Shown: piece after piece, positions 25,234 through 33,750 of the stretch
How the letters are laid out: each line of letters begins with the position of its first letter
How positions within the stretch are numbered: position 1 is the first letter of the stretch
Program-made: the position numbers and the translations under genes
Source of the DNA: Afifellaceae bacterium
GTDB taxonomy: Bacteria > Pseudomonadota > Alphaproteobacteria > Rhizobiales > Afifellaceae
Assembly (NCBI GenBank): GCA_028281235.1
Contig: JANQKG010000007.1
Location: 124,001 to 188,000, forward strand
DNA: 64,000 nucleotides
Direction: 5' to 3'
Notes under the pieces: generated by a model
What the model was told of the DNA's origin: nothing
The model's database searches: none
What the model saw: the letters and a program-made list of their open reading frames with translations, nothing else

Positions 25234-26774
25234 GCGCTCATCTCCAGATCACCCACCGCCTTGACACGAATGCGCGTGGCGCTGGAGGGAAGGTAGGCCA
25301 GCGGCACCTCCTCGATATCCACGACCTGCACGGTCTCCGGACGCGCGCCGGCGCCGATGGCTTTCTCCGACGCTTCGTCCTTGGCCTGCGCCAACGCCTT
25401 GTCGCGGCCGAGCCCCTCCAGCGAAAAGACGCGGTCCACTTCGCCGCCGACTTGCGCGATCGCAGCACCAATGGCGTTGGCGACGGAAGCGTGGTCCGGC
25501 TTGATAATCTCCGAGGCGCTCGGCAGGTCACGGCTCATCAGGATCGAACCGCCGCCCACCAGGATCACCGGAAGCGGCTCCGCGCTGGTCTTCATCTTGT
25601 CGACGGCCTCGTCGACCATGCGGTGCATGGTGGTGATCGCCGTCTCGATGAGGCCTGCCGAAAGATGCGCGACCTTTGACCGGTCGCCGATATCCGCAAG
25701 CCCCGCCGCGACCGCAATGTCCGTCGTGGTCAGAACATCGCCGCCGAAGACCAGGGCCCGCTCCGTCAGCTCGTAGCCGACGGAATCAGGACCAATGCGG
25801 CTCCCCTCATCCCGCACGATGCTGCCGCCGCCGAGGCCGAAGGCCAGCACGTCGGGCATGCGAAAATTGGTCCGCACGCCGCCAATCTCCACGGCAACGG
25901 ACGATTCGCGCGGGAAGCCGTGAATCAGCATGCCGACATCCGACGTCGTGCCGCCGATATCGACGACCATCGCTTCCTTTGCGTTGGCCAGCAGGGCGGC
26001 GCCGCGCATGGAATTGGTCGGCCCGGACGCGAAGGTCAGGACGGGGTACTTCTCCACGTACTCCGCCGTCATCAGCGTGCCGTCGTTCTGCGAAATGTAG
26101 AACGGTGCCTCGATCTTCAGCGTGCCGAGCGCATCCTTGAACGATTGCACGACCTTGGCCGCGAGGTCGGCAAGACAGGCGTTCATGACGGTCGCGTTCT
26201 CGCGCTCAAGAAATCCGACACGGCCGATCTGATGGCTGAGCGACAAGGCTACACCCGGCACCTCCTCCGCGATGATCTCGGCGGCGCGATCTTCCATTCC
26301 CGAATTGACCGGCGAGAACACGGAGGTAATTGCCGCCGCGCGCACGCCCTTCGCCACCATGTCCTTGCACGCGGCCCTGAGCTCCGCCTCGTTCAACGGC
26401 GCGATCTCGCGGCCGTCGAACTCATGACCGCCATGCACGAGATAGCGATGGTAGCCGAGCGCCTGACCAAGATCGGGCGGCCAGTCGACCATCGGCGGCA
26501 GGCCCTTCGTGGCCGGCAGGCCGAGCCGCACCGCTGCTACCTCAAGGAGCCGCTTGCGCTCCACGACGGCGTTGGTGAAGTGCGTCGTGCCGATCATCAC
26601 CGCACTGATATCGGAGGGCGCTGCACCGCCCTCCTCCATGACGGTGCGCAAAGCATTCATGATGCCGGTGGAGACGTCCGGCGTGGTCGGGCTCTTGTGC
26701 CAACTCTTCACCGCCATGCCGTCCATCAGGACGGCGTCGGTGTTCGTGCCGCCCACATCGATTCCAATTCGCAC
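25230..26774 (-). CDS. HyuA-like hydantoinase/oxoprolinase family protein (copy 1)
   Basis: A 514-residue cytosolic ATP-binding protein of the hydantoinase A/oxoprolinase family. The ASKHA phosphate loop is RIGIDVGGTNTDAV at residues 2-15, a second loop AMVVDIGGTTSDVG lies near 270 and FGLGGGSIVRDEG near 310. HyuA-type proteins use ATP to activate ring C=O groups of 5-oxoproline or hydantoins for opening. It is clearly shorter than the 680-700 residues of full HyuA, lacking the usual C-terminal portion, and no HyuB gene is nearby. It overlaps the DUF917 gene downstream by 4 bp and lies about 40 bp after the transporter ATPase gene. Confidence 0.85.
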   Translation of the reverse strand: MRIGIDVGGTNTDAVLMDGMAVKSWHKSPTTPDVSTGIMNALRTVMEEGGAAPSDISAVMIGTTHFTNAVVERKRLLEVAAVRLGLPATKGLPPMVDWPPDLGQALGYHRYLVHGGHEFDGREIAPLNEAELRAACKDMVAKGVRAAAITSVFSPVNSGMEDRAAEIIAEEVPGVALSLSHQIGRVGFLERENATVMNACLADLAAKVVQSFKDALGTLKIEAPFYISQNDGTLMTAEYVEKYPVLTFASGPTNSMRGAALLANAKEAMVVDIGGTTSDVGMLIHGFPRESSVAVEIGGVRTNFRMPDVLAFGLGGGSIVRDEGSRIGPDSVGYELTERALVFGGDVLTTTDIAVAAGLADIGDRSKVAHLSAGLIETAITTMHRMVDEAVDKMKTSAEPLPVILVGGGSILMSRDLPSASEIIKPDHASVANAIGAAIAQVGGEVDRVFSLEGLGRDKALAQAKDEASEKAIGAGARPETVQVVDIEEVPLAYLPSSATRIRVKAVGDLEMSA

Positions 26775-26815
26775 GGGCTTCTACCTGCTTCTTCTGAAAG
26801 GAGGATTGGGTGAAC

Positions 26816-27895
26816 TCATTCGGCCAGGAGACCCGCGCCCTTGGCGCGCCAGGCCAGCGGGACGGTCGCCCCATCGGGGACCACGTCGCGGTCGACGCGG
26901 TTGGCCACCTCTGCGATCAGCGTCTGCCCGCTGACATCCAACCGATACCGGACGAAAGCGCCCTGGTAGGTGTGGTCGAGCACGATTCCCGTCAGCCGGC
27001 AGAGATCGTCTCCCGATGCGGCCTCCGCCTCATCGGCGAGAAGGACCTGCTCGGGACGCAAGACAAGGGCCGCGCTGTCGCCCACCGACAGCGTCGATGC
27101 AGCGCGCGCCGCCGCCTTCTGGTCACCGAGCGCGAGGTCGCAGATGCCGTCCGCCATGCCGGTGACGGAGACCTCAAGAATGTTGGATTCGCCGATGAAC
27201 TCGGTGACGAAGCGGCTTGAGGGCCTTTCGTAGATTTCATTCGGCTCGCCGATCTGCGCGACATGGCCCTTGTTCATGACCGCGATCCGGTCCGACATGG
27301 TCAGCGCTTCGCCCTGATCGTGCGTCACATAAAGCGTCGTGATCTTCAGCTCGCTTTGCAGCTCCTTGATCCAGTACTTCATCTCCTCGCGCAGCTTCTT
27401 GTCGAGCGCGCTGAGCGGTTCGTCGAGGAGCAGAATGCCGGGCTCGGTAATCAGCACACGGGCCAGCGCAACACGCTGCTGCTCGCCGCCGGAGAGCTCG
27501 CGCTGATAGCGCGCGTCGTAGCCGGCAAGGCCGACCTGCTCCAGCGCGGCCGCCACGCGGCGCCGGATCTCGCTCTTCTCCACCTTCCGCATCTGCAGGC
27601 CGAACGCGATGTTGTCGAACACGTTCATGTGCGGGAAGATCGCGTAGTTCTGGAACACAATCCCGATGCCGCGACGTTCCGGCGGCAGGAACGTCACATC
27701 CGTCCCGCCGATCTTGATGATCCCATTGGAGGGCGGGACGAAGCCCGCAATCATGCGAAGCGTCGTCGTCTTGCCGCAGCCGGATGGGCCGAGCAGCGAG
27801 AAGAACTCGCCCTCCTCCACCATGAGGCTCGTCGGCGCCAACGCCTCCGTCTGCCCGTAGGTTTTCGCTAGCTCAATGATCTCGACAGTCGACAC
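26816..27895 (-). CDS. ABC transporter ATP-binding protein (PotA/spermidine-putrescine type)
   Basis: A 359-residue ATPase: Walker A GPSGCGKTT at about 36-44, Q-loop VFQNYAIFPH, signature LSGGEQQRVALARV, Walker B ILLLDEPLSALD, H-loop VTHDQGEAL, then a C-terminal TOBE domain (FIGESNILEV onward, from about 240). The TOBE architecture places it in the PotA/FbpC/MalK group. The start appears to be GTG 27895 (VSTVEIIELAKTYG), with no strong ribosome binding site. The GC stem-loop in the 74-bp gap after the binding-protein gene lies just upstream. It powers the PotB/C permeases encoded in the same operon. Confidence 0.85.
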   Translation of the reverse strand: MSTVEIIELAKTYGQTEALAPTSLMVEEGEFFSLLGPSGCGKTTTLRMIAGFVPPSNGIIKIGGTDVTFLPPERRGIGIVFQNYAIFPHMNVFDNIAFGLQMRKVEKSEIRRRVAAALEQVGLAGYDARYQRELSGGEQQRVALARVLITEPGILLLDEPLSALDKKLREEMKYWIKELQSELKITTLYVTHDQGEALTMSDRIAVMNKGHVAQIGEPNEIYERPSSRFVTEFIGESNILEVSVTGMADGICDLALGDQKAAARAASTLSVGDSAALVLRPEQVLLADEAEAASGDDLCRLTGIVLDHTYQGAFVRYRLDVSGQTLIAEVANRVDRDVVPDGATVPLAWRAKGAGLLAE

Positions 27896-27933
27896 GGAAC
27901 GTGAACCGAATAACTTGAAGGGGAGGAATAAGA

Positions 27934-27958
27934 GGCCGCGGGCGCTTGGCCCGCGGCC
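27934..27958 (-). other. Intercistronic stem-loop after the PotD-like gene
   Basis: Perfect 10-bp arms GGCCGCGGGC (27934-27943) and GCCCGCGGCC (27949-27958) around a 5-nt loop, between the binding-protein gene and the ATPase gene. On the minus strand it is followed by TCTTATTCC, only moderately T-rich. It could act as a weak terminator or as a 3' mRNA stabiliser for the binding-protein message. Confidence 0.6.
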
Positions 27959-27969
27959 GGTAATCGCGC

Positions 27970-29097
27970 CTAGCCGGCGAAGATCTCGTTCACAGTCTCG
28001 ACGATGTCGTCCTCGTTCTCCAGGTACCAGTGCCAGTCGGGAATCCACATGCCTTCGGTCGCGTCGGCCGTGTTCTGGACGCCCTTGCTGGCGAGGTTCT
28101 CCGGGATGGTCGCCTTCTTGTTCGACGGCCGCATGTAGAAGGTCTCACCGAACTTCAATGCATATTCCGGGCTGAGCGTCCGGTTCAGAAGCGCAAAGGC
28201 CAGCTTCTTCGACATCGGATCGGAATAGCGGCTGATCGTCTTGGTCTGCGTCAGGATCGGCTTGCGCTCCTCCCAGACCATGGCGCCGATCGGCACGCCC
28301 TTGTCGATCTGATTGTAGACCTCGCCCTCCCATTGCACGCCGATCACGACTTCGCCGCGCTCGATCAGCGTCTGCATGTTGCCGGTGAAGTCGGAAATCT
28401 TCATCGGCATGGCTGAGCGCATCGCCTCGTAGCCGGCATCGATATCCTTGTAATCGCCGCCGAAGACATGGCTGGCGGTGACGAAGAACACCATCTGCAG
28501 CGTATTGGACGTGATGTAGGTGCCGCGCTTGCCGCCGCCATATTGCTCATCCCAGAACGACTTGAAGCTCGTCGGATGCGGGTCGGCGAGATCGGTGCGA
28601 TAGGCGTAGCAATATTGGCCGAAGCCCCAGGTCACGCCGACGCCGTTGTCGAAGGCGAAATCCCAGCAATCATTGGCGTTCGGCACATTGGCGATGAGCT
28701 CGTCCTTGGTGAGGAAGTAGTCGCCCGCCCGCGCCGTCTTGAACATCTCCGGCAGGTTCCAGTTGGTGATGTCGTAGACGGGATTCTGCGGTCCGCCGGC
28801 GACGAATTTCGGGAACCACGGCCAAGAACTGTCATAGGAGACGTTGCAGTTGAACTCCTTCTTGAAATCGTCAAGCAGATTGGCGTTGACGAATTCCTCC
28901 CAGAAGCCGCCCCACTCACCGATGTTCAAGGTCGCGCCGCCGGCATCGAACACACCGCCGTCATAGGTGACGTCCTGCGACCAGACATGGTTGATGTTGA
29001 AGAGCGGCAATGTGCTCGCCATTCCGGCGGCCGCACCGCGCTTCAGGAGTGATCGGCGGGTGAGGCCTTTGCGCCCCGGCCCAATCAGCTTGCTCAT
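27970..29097 (-). CDS. Extracellular solute-binding protein (PotD-like) with Tat signal
   Basis: A 375-residue periplasmic binding protein of the spermidine/putrescine-type (PotD/PotF) family. The N-terminus carries a twin-arginine signal (LTRRSLLKRGAAAG, residues 12-25) followed by a hydrophobic stretch, so it is likely exported folded through Tat. The mature part has LNIGEWGGFWEEF, YDITNWNLPEMFK and WGFGQYCYAYRTDLADPHPTSF, consistent with this class. Family members bind polyamines, but many relatives bind other amines, amino acid derivatives or opines. Co-transcription with hydantoin racemase and HyuA/DUF917 suggests a hydantoin-like cyclic ureide or related N-compound as ligand (inference). 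Confidence 0.83.
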   Translation of the reverse strand: MSKLIGPGRKGLTRRSLLKRGAAAGMASTLPLFNINHVWSQDVTYDGGVFDAGGATLNIGEWGGFWEEFVNANLLDDFKKEFNCNVSYDSSWPWFPKFVAGGPQNPVYDITNWNLPEMFKTARAGDYFLTKDELIANVPNANDCWDFAFDNGVGVTWGFGQYCYAYRTDLADPHPTSFKSFWDEQYGGGKRGTYITSNTLQMVFFVTASHVFGGDYKDIDAGYEAMRSAMPMKISDFTGNMQTLIERGEVVIGVQWEGEVYNQIDKGVPIGAMVWEERKPILTQTKTISRYSDPMSKKLAFALLNRTLSPEYALKFGETFYMRPSNKKATIPENLASKGVQNTADATEGMWIPDWHWYLENEDDIVETVNEIFAG

Positions 29098-29174
29098 GAA
29101 CTAATCTCCCATCTTATTGACACACGGGCTTTCTCCAGCCTCCGGTCGGATCGGCCGATCCTGAGGCGGGTCAA

Positions 29175-30035
29175 TCAGCTGAACTTGATGCCTCCGAATT
29201 TGCGCATGTTCACAAGGCGCGCCGTCAAAAGCATCGACACGACGACGAGAAGGATGGCGAAAATGCCCGCCGCGGCCGCCGTCGGCTCAAACGTGTAGCG
29301 CAGCGAGATGTAGAGCGCGATCGGCAGCGGCGTCAGGTCGGGCGTTGAGAGGAAGAGCGACACGTCGAACTGGCCGAACGAGACGATAAAGGCAAAGATC
29401 GCGCCGGCCATCATGCCGGCCGAAATGTTCGGCAGCGTCACGCGGCGAAACGCCGTCCAGGGATTGGCGCCGAGGCTGCGCGCTGCTTCCTCCAGTGACT
29501 TGTCGAAGGCGACAAGCGCCGCCGACACGGTGCCGATAACATAGGGGCACGTCACCAGCACATGCCCGATCACCAGCCCGGTGAGGCTGCGGGCAAGGCC
29601 CAGATTCGTCGTGACGAAGAAGACATAAAGCGCCAGGCCGAGCACCACGCCCGGCAGGATCAGCGGCGACAGGAAATAGGCGCGAAGCAGGTCACGGCCC
29701 GGGAATTGATGCCGCGCCAGAACGATTGCCGCCATAGTGCCGAGCGTCGTGGAGACTGCCATCGTGATCAGCGCCAGAAGCAGGCTGAACAGATAGGCGC
29801 CCATCCAGGTTTCCGACGTGAGGAAATCGATGATCCAGCGCAGCGACAGGCCTTCCGGCGGGAAGGTGAGATATTCGCCGGAATTGAGGCCGGCGAGCAC
29901 GACGATCACGACCGGCAAGAGCAGGATGACAAAACCGATCCATGCGCCGATCTGGATGATGAGCGGCACGTCCCGCTCCGACCACCGTCGCTGGCGGGTC
30001 ACGGTCATTGCCGGCGATTGCGCCTGATCGACCAT
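29175..30035 (-). CDS. ABC transporter permease (PotC-like)
   Basis: A 286-residue inner-membrane permease with about six membrane segments (first: IGAWIGFVILLLPVVIVVLAGL) and the EAA loop LEEAARSLGANPWTAFRRVTLPNI near residue 190 that contacts the ATPase. Its ATG at 30035 overlaps the TGA of the upstream PotB-like gene by 1 bp; the longer open frame runs inside that gene and is not used. It pairs with the PotB-like protein to form the channel. A GC-rich dyad (GGATCGGCCGATCC, 29148-29161) lies between it and the binding-protein gene. Confidence 0.85.
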   Translation of the reverse strand: MVDQAQSPAMTVTRQRRWSERDVPLIIQIGAWIGFVILLLPVVIVVLAGLNSGEYLTFPPEGLSLRWIIDFLTSETWMGAYLFSLLLALITMAVSTTLGTMAAIVLARHQFPGRDLLRAYFLSPLILPGVVLGLALYVFFVTTNLGLARSLTGLVIGHVLVTCPYVIGTVSAALVAFDKSLEEAARSLGANPWTAFRRVTLPNISAGMMAGAIFAFIVSFGQFDVSLFLSTPDLTPLPIALYISLRYTFEPTAAAAGIFAILLVVVSMLLTARLVNMRKFGGIKFS

Positions 30036-30952
30036 CAGGTTCGCCCTCCCGCGGTCACCGCCGCGTAGCGCTGGTAGATGACGACGGCGATCACGCTGGT
30101 CGCGAACAGCACCACGGCGATCGCCGCGCCGAACTGCCATTTCCCCATCTCCGCAATCTGCTGGTAGATGTGGATCGGCATGACGACGACCTTCCATCCG
30201 CCCATCAGCGCCGGCACCACGTAGGAGCTGATGGAGATGGCGAAAACAAGCAGCGAGCCGGCCAAAATACCCGGCATGGAGAGCGGGAAGATGATCTTCC
30301 AGAACGCCACGTTGCGGGTTGCGCCAAGGCTTCGCGCCGCCTCCTCAAGCGAGGGGTGGATGGAACGGATGATGCCGATGAGCGACAGCACCATGAAGGG
30401 TAGCGTGAACTGAACGAGGCCGACCACGACCCCGGTGAAGTTGTACATCAGCGGCAGCGGATCGCTGATCCAGCCGGCATCGATGAGTGACCGATTGATC
30501 AGCCCGTTATCACCCATCAACACCATGAGTCCGTAAAGCCGGATCACCATGTCGAGCTGCATCGCGCACAGCACCAGGATCATATAGAAGGTGTTGCGCC
30601 CCGGGTTCTCCGTCTTGGCGATCATGTAGGCGAGCGGATAGCCGATCGCGAGCGTGACAAGTGCCACGAGGCTCGCAAGTCCGATCGACCGGATAGCCGC
30701 CTCGTAATAAGTCGCACGCGTGAAGAAGCGCACGAAGTTCTTGGCCGTGAAGTCCCATTGCGGATCGACGACGCCCGCCACCGGCCTGTCGATGCTGATC
30801 AGGAACAGCGACATGACCGGCACGACGAAGAAGATCAGGAAGAACGCGAATGCCGGTAGCACCAGCCAATAGACGCGGCTGCCGCCTAGAAAGACTCTGA
30901 GGCGGCGGCCGAAGCTGTCCGTATAGGGCTGTGTGTCTAAAGCTGCCGTCAC
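30035..30952 (-). CDS. ABC transporter permease (PotB-like)
   Basis: A 305-residue inner-membrane permease, six predicted membrane segments starting VYWLVLPAFAFFLIFFVVPVMSLFL, with the family EAA loop LEEAARSLGATRNVAFWKIIFPLSMPG at about 220. The N-terminal segment RPVAGVVDPQWDFTAKNF is the usual periplasmic stretch of PotB proteins. It is the first membrane component after the hydantoin racemase gene (36 bp gap) and overlaps the PotC-like gene by 1 bp. Confidence 0.85.
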   Translation of the reverse strand: MTAALDTQPYTDSFGRRLRVFLGGSRVYWLVLPAFAFFLIFFVVPVMSLFLISIDRPVAGVVDPQWDFTAKNFVRFFTRATYYEAAIRSIGLASLVALVTLAIGYPLAYMIAKTENPGRNTFYMILVLCAMQLDMVIRLYGLMVLMGDNGLINRSLIDAGWISDPLPLMYNFTGVVVGLVQFTLPFMVLSLIGIIRSIHPSLEEAARSLGATRNVAFWKIIFPLSMPGILAGSLLVFAISISSYVVPALMGGWKVVVMPIHIYQQIAEMGKWQFGAAIAVVLFATSVIAVVIYQRYAAVTAGGRT

Positions 30953-30988
30953 GCCACAACCTCTAAGTCGATGGGCCGCAAACCGGCA

Positions 30989-31753
30989 CTACTCCGCAGC
31001 AGCGAGATACCCCTGAAGCGGCGGCATATCGTAGCCGACGACCGGCTTGTTGGGCGGCAGCTCGTAGGCGATCTTGGAATGGCTGAGCTTGCTCGCCGCC
31101 AGCGACGCAGCAATCCGCACCGTCGCGGGAACCGGATCGATGACCGGGATGTCGTAGCCGCGCGCAAGCAGCCCTTCGCGGACTGCCTCCGCACATCCAA
31201 GCATGCCCGTGCATCCGAAGATGATGACGTCGGCCCCGTCTTCCTCGACCGCCACCAGCGCCTGCTCCGTCAGCGTCTTGCGCGTGCCGGTGGGATCCTG
31301 CTCAAGGTCCAGGACGGGAATGTCGACGGCGCGCACGGACGCAAACTTCTCCCACGCGCCAAAGAGCTTGGCCTGATTCTCAAACTGACCGCGCAAGCGC
31401 TTCAGCACCGTGATGACGCTGTAATTGTTGCCGAGCATGCAAGCGAGATTCATCGACGTCTCGCACGGGCCGAGCACCGGAATGTTGACGCATTCACGCC
31501 CGGCCTTCAGCCCTGGATCACCCATGCAATCGATGACGACCGCATCGGCGCCGTCGCGCTCCGCGTCCACGATCTTGGCGACCGTGTCCGGCACCGACAG
31601 CATCTCGTCATACTCGCATTCGATGGACGCCGGGCCACGATCGATTTCGACGTGGCTGACTGTGTCCTCAGCGCCGAGCAGACCCTCAAAGTCGCTGGCG
31701 GCGCGAAACCCTCGGGACGTAATTGGCGTGACAACGCGGACGTGGACACCCAT
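30989..31753 (-). CDS. Hydantoin racemase (Asp/Glu racemase superfamily)
   Basis: A 254-residue cofactor-independent racemase. The two catalytic cysteines are at C76 (VVIDCMGDPGL) and C181 (IIFGCTGMLGCAEA). From memory these are the same positions reported as catalytic in rhizobial hydantoin racemases, which interconvert D- and L-5-monosubstituted hydantoins. Asp/Glu racemase and maleate isomerase relatives have different surroundings. A strong ribosome binding site (GAGGGGAGG) precedes the ATG. It heads a leftward eight-gene operon of transporter, HyuA-like and DUF917 genes, and an 18-bp palindrome sits about 80 bp upstream, next to a LuxR-type regulator gene. It gives the best clue that this operon handles hydantoin-like rings. 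Confidence 0.85.
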   Translation of the reverse strand: MGVHVRVVTPITSRGFRAASDFEGLLGAEDTVSHVEIDRGPASIECEYDEMLSVPDTVAKIVDAERDGADAVVIDCMGDPGLKAGRECVNIPVLGPCETSMNLACMLGNNYSVITVLKRLRGQFENQAKLFGAWEKFASVRAVDIPVLDLEQDPTGTRKTLTEQALVAVEEDGADVIIFGCTGMLGCAEAVREGLLARGYDIPVIDPVPATVRIAASLAASKLSHSKIAYELPPNKPVVGYDMPPLQGYLAAAE

Positions 31754-31823
31754 AGCCGCCTCCCCTCGCGGTGATTTAATGCCGTTGAAGCTGTTGACGA
31801 TAGACCCAGCGGACCGGGGAGCA

Positions 31824-31841
31824 ACTACCCATTTGGGTAGT
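31824..31841. promoter_or_regulatory. 18-bp palindromic operator candidate upstream of the hydantoin racemase operon
   Basis: ACTACCCA TT TGGGTAGT has perfect 8-bp arms with a 2-nt spacer. It lies 7-24 bp past the stop codon of the LuxR-type regulator gene and its centre is about 79 bp upstream of the racemase start. No T-run follows on the minus strand, so a terminator is unlikely; dyads of this length are typical LuxR/NarL-type HTH binding sites. Confidence 0.6.
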
Positions 31842-31847
31842 TTCTTG

Positions 31848-33467
31848 TCACAGCATGCCCAGATCGCGGGCCCGGTTTACAGCCCTGACGCGATTGTCCA
31901 CGCCGAGTTCCTTAAAGATAATCTTCAGGTGGTATTTGACCGTGTTCTGCGACACGCCAAGCGCGCGGCCGATTTCCTTGTTCGATTGGCCGACGGCAAG
32001 AAGTTGCAGATATTGCTCCCGGCCGGAGCGTTGCTTGCCGCGAAGTTGCTTGCCGGATTTCTCCGACTGCTCCTGCTGCAAGGTCCAATGGTGGTTGAGC
32101 TCTCTGAGACGCCGGCGCACGGATTGATTTGAGCGCGCCTCAAGATGGTCGCCGTCGAGCGCAGCCTGCACGATCTCCTGAAGTTTCAGCCCTTCGTCCA
32201 AAATGAACCGCCGAAACGGCTGCTTGCCGAGAAGACGGACGGCGCTGACGAGCGCATTGATCGCCTCGCCCTGCTGCCTGAGCCGCCACAGCGCCAGCGC
32301 CCGGATCACTCGCAGCTTTGCCACGGCGAGCATATGCCCGCTGCGGATGGCGTTGTCCTCCGCGGCATTGAGGAGCACCAGTGCCTGGTCGGCACGGCGC
32401 ACGAGAATGAGGAACCGCGCCAACGCCACGGCAGTCGAGCCGAGCCGCAAAGTCCAGTCCGCCTCCCCGTCCCACTCGATGATCTCCGTAAAGCGATCGA
32501 GACCGGCATGACGGATCTCGCTTCTGGCGGAATCAAGCTCATCGCTCAGCGTCAGCGCGCGGATCTTCTCCACCTGGATCAGCCTGTGGAGCCGCGGCAT
32601 GCCGCGCCGCGTCGCAATCGTCTCCGCATGCGCCAGCGCCGTCAGCGCGCCGGGAAGCCCCCAATGGTGCATCGCCAATCTCGTGCTGACGCGATAGCCG
32701 GCGGCGAGCACATCGAGCCAGGCACCGTCGTCCTCAACGGAAAGCAGAGCCGAATCGAGCAGCGCCTGGCTCTTCTCAATTTCGTTCATCTCATAGGCCA
32801 CCTCCGAGCGGAGCGTGTGGCAGATGGAGACCAGCTCCCGCTGCTTCGGCTCGATCTTCTCGAGCTTCCGGCTCATCAGCTGATACTCCCGCTCCGCGCC
32901 GACCAAATCGCCGCGGGCAAGGCGGATCTGTCCGACATGGGCGTGAAGATGAAGCGCGCCGAACTCAGCGCCGCCGTCGACATAGGCGCGGATCGCGTTC
33001 TCGCCGTAGCCCTGGCTGAAATTGAAATTGCCCAGATGCAGCGCGACAGTGCACAGATGGTTCATGGCGACGGCCCGCGAGATGGGGTCGTCGGGTGGGA
33101 ATTGGGTGAGCAGTCCCTGCAGGAGCCGCAGTTCGGCCTCGCCCATGGGCCGGTCTTCGTAGAAGCGGATATGAACGTCGACGAGCGGCAACTCGGCGCG
33201 CAACGATTCGCGCCCCGGTATCTGCCCGGCGCGAAACGCCGCCCACAACTCGTCGATGAGCCTGCGGGCTTTGCGCGTCTCGCTCCGCCGCGCCAGAAAG
33301 AATGCCAGCCCCAGATAAGCATGGGGATGGGTGAACATATGGCGGTGTTCAACGTGCTCCGCCGCAGACTCAAACGGCTCCATCCGGCCCTGCATCACCA
33401 GCCGCCAGCCGCCTGACGTTTCAATCGCGTCGAAGGCCCAGCCTACCGATGTGGCGTCATCGCTCAT
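31848..33467 (-). CDS. LuxR family transcriptional regulator with large helical sensor region
   Basis: A 539-residue regulator. The last 60 residues are a LuxR/GerE helix-turn-helix (LLAVGQSNKEIGRALGVSQNTVKYHL followed by KIIFKELGVDNRVRAVNRAR). The preceding 470 residues are helical and TPR-like (many short Leu/Ala/Arg-rich repeats), as in the C-terminal part of MalT/LAL regulators, but the N-terminal ATPase with a Walker A motif is missing. The start is taken as ATG 33467; GTG 33485 is an alternative. It lies directly upstream of, and on the same strand as, the hydantoin racemase operon, with a perfect palindrome in between, so it is the likely activator of that operon. Confidence 0.8.
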   Translation of the reverse strand: MSDDATSVGWAFDAIETSGGWRLVMQGRMEPFESAAEHVEHRHMFTHPHAYLGLAFFLARRSETRKARRLIDELWAAFRAGQIPGRESLRAELPLVDVHIRFYEDRPMGEAELRLLQGLLTQFPPDDPISRAVAMNHLCTVALHLGNFNFSQGYGENAIRAYVDGGAEFGALHLHAHVGQIRLARGDLVGAEREYQLMSRKLEKIEPKQRELVSICHTLRSEVAYEMNEIEKSQALLDSALLSVEDDGAWLDVLAAGYRVSTRLAMHHWGLPGALTALAHAETIATRRGMPRLHRLIQVEKIRALTLSDELDSARSEIRHAGLDRFTEIIEWDGEADWTLRLGSTAVALARFLILVRRADQALVLLNAAEDNAIRSGHMLAVAKLRVIRALALWRLRQQGEAINALVSAVRLLGKQPFRRFILDEGLKLQEIVQAALDGDHLEARSNQSVRRRLRELNHHWTLQQEQSEKSGKQLRGKQRSGREQYLQLLAVGQSNKEIGRALGVSQNTVKYHLKIIFKELGVDNRVRAVNRARDLGML

Positions 33468-33508
33468 GGCGGGATGATCCCCCACCCCGTCGGCTGGTTC
33501 AAGCAGCG

Positions 33509-33566
33509 CTGATCCCGAAAAGTCGACACCCCTTTTCGGATAAGATCATGCATCAGAAAATCTTAG
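33509..33566. repeat. Bipartite palindromic repeat, copy 2 (partial)
   Basis: GATCCCGAAAAGTCGACACC followed by CCTTTTCGGATAAGATCATG gives the first palindrome of the family. The second half is short and degenerate (CATCAGAAAATCTTAGG). It lies upstream of the LuxR-type regulator gene and downstream of the third DUF917 gene. Confidence 0.75.
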
Positions 33567-33585
33567 GCTACGGCCGGCACGGCCC

Positions 33586-33700
33586 GCCTTCTCCCCTGGC
33601 GGGAGAGGGTGGCCCTTCGCGTCAGCGAAGGGTCGGGTGAGGGGGAGAAGCTGGCGTTCGCCCCCTCACCCGGCCGCGGCAGCTATGGCAAAAAACCGGG
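33586..33700. repeat. GC-rich dispersed repeat with CTCCCCTGGCGGGAGAGGG core
   Basis: Contains CTCCCCTGGCGGGAGAGGG, then CCCTTCGCGTCAGCGAAGGG and GTGAGGGGGAGAAG, a set of nested inverted repeats closely resembling a dispersed intergenic element widespread in Hyphomicrobiales. It fills most of the 280-bp gap between the third DUF917 gene and the LuxR-type gene. No coding potential is evident. Confidence 0.6.
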
Positions 33701-33750
33701 CTCTACGTCTCCGCCCGGCGCTCTATCCAGGCACGCCGCCACGCACACGC

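Noticed and set aside
29148-29161. GGATCGGCCGATCC between the PotC- and PotD-like genes as an operator
   Set aside because: Short GC-rich palindromes are frequent by chance at this base composition, and the site is inside an operon.
31824-31841. The palindrome as a rho-independent terminator of the LuxR-type gene
   Set aside because: No T-run follows on the minus strand and the spacer is only 2 nt, too tight for a hairpin loop; an operator is more likely.
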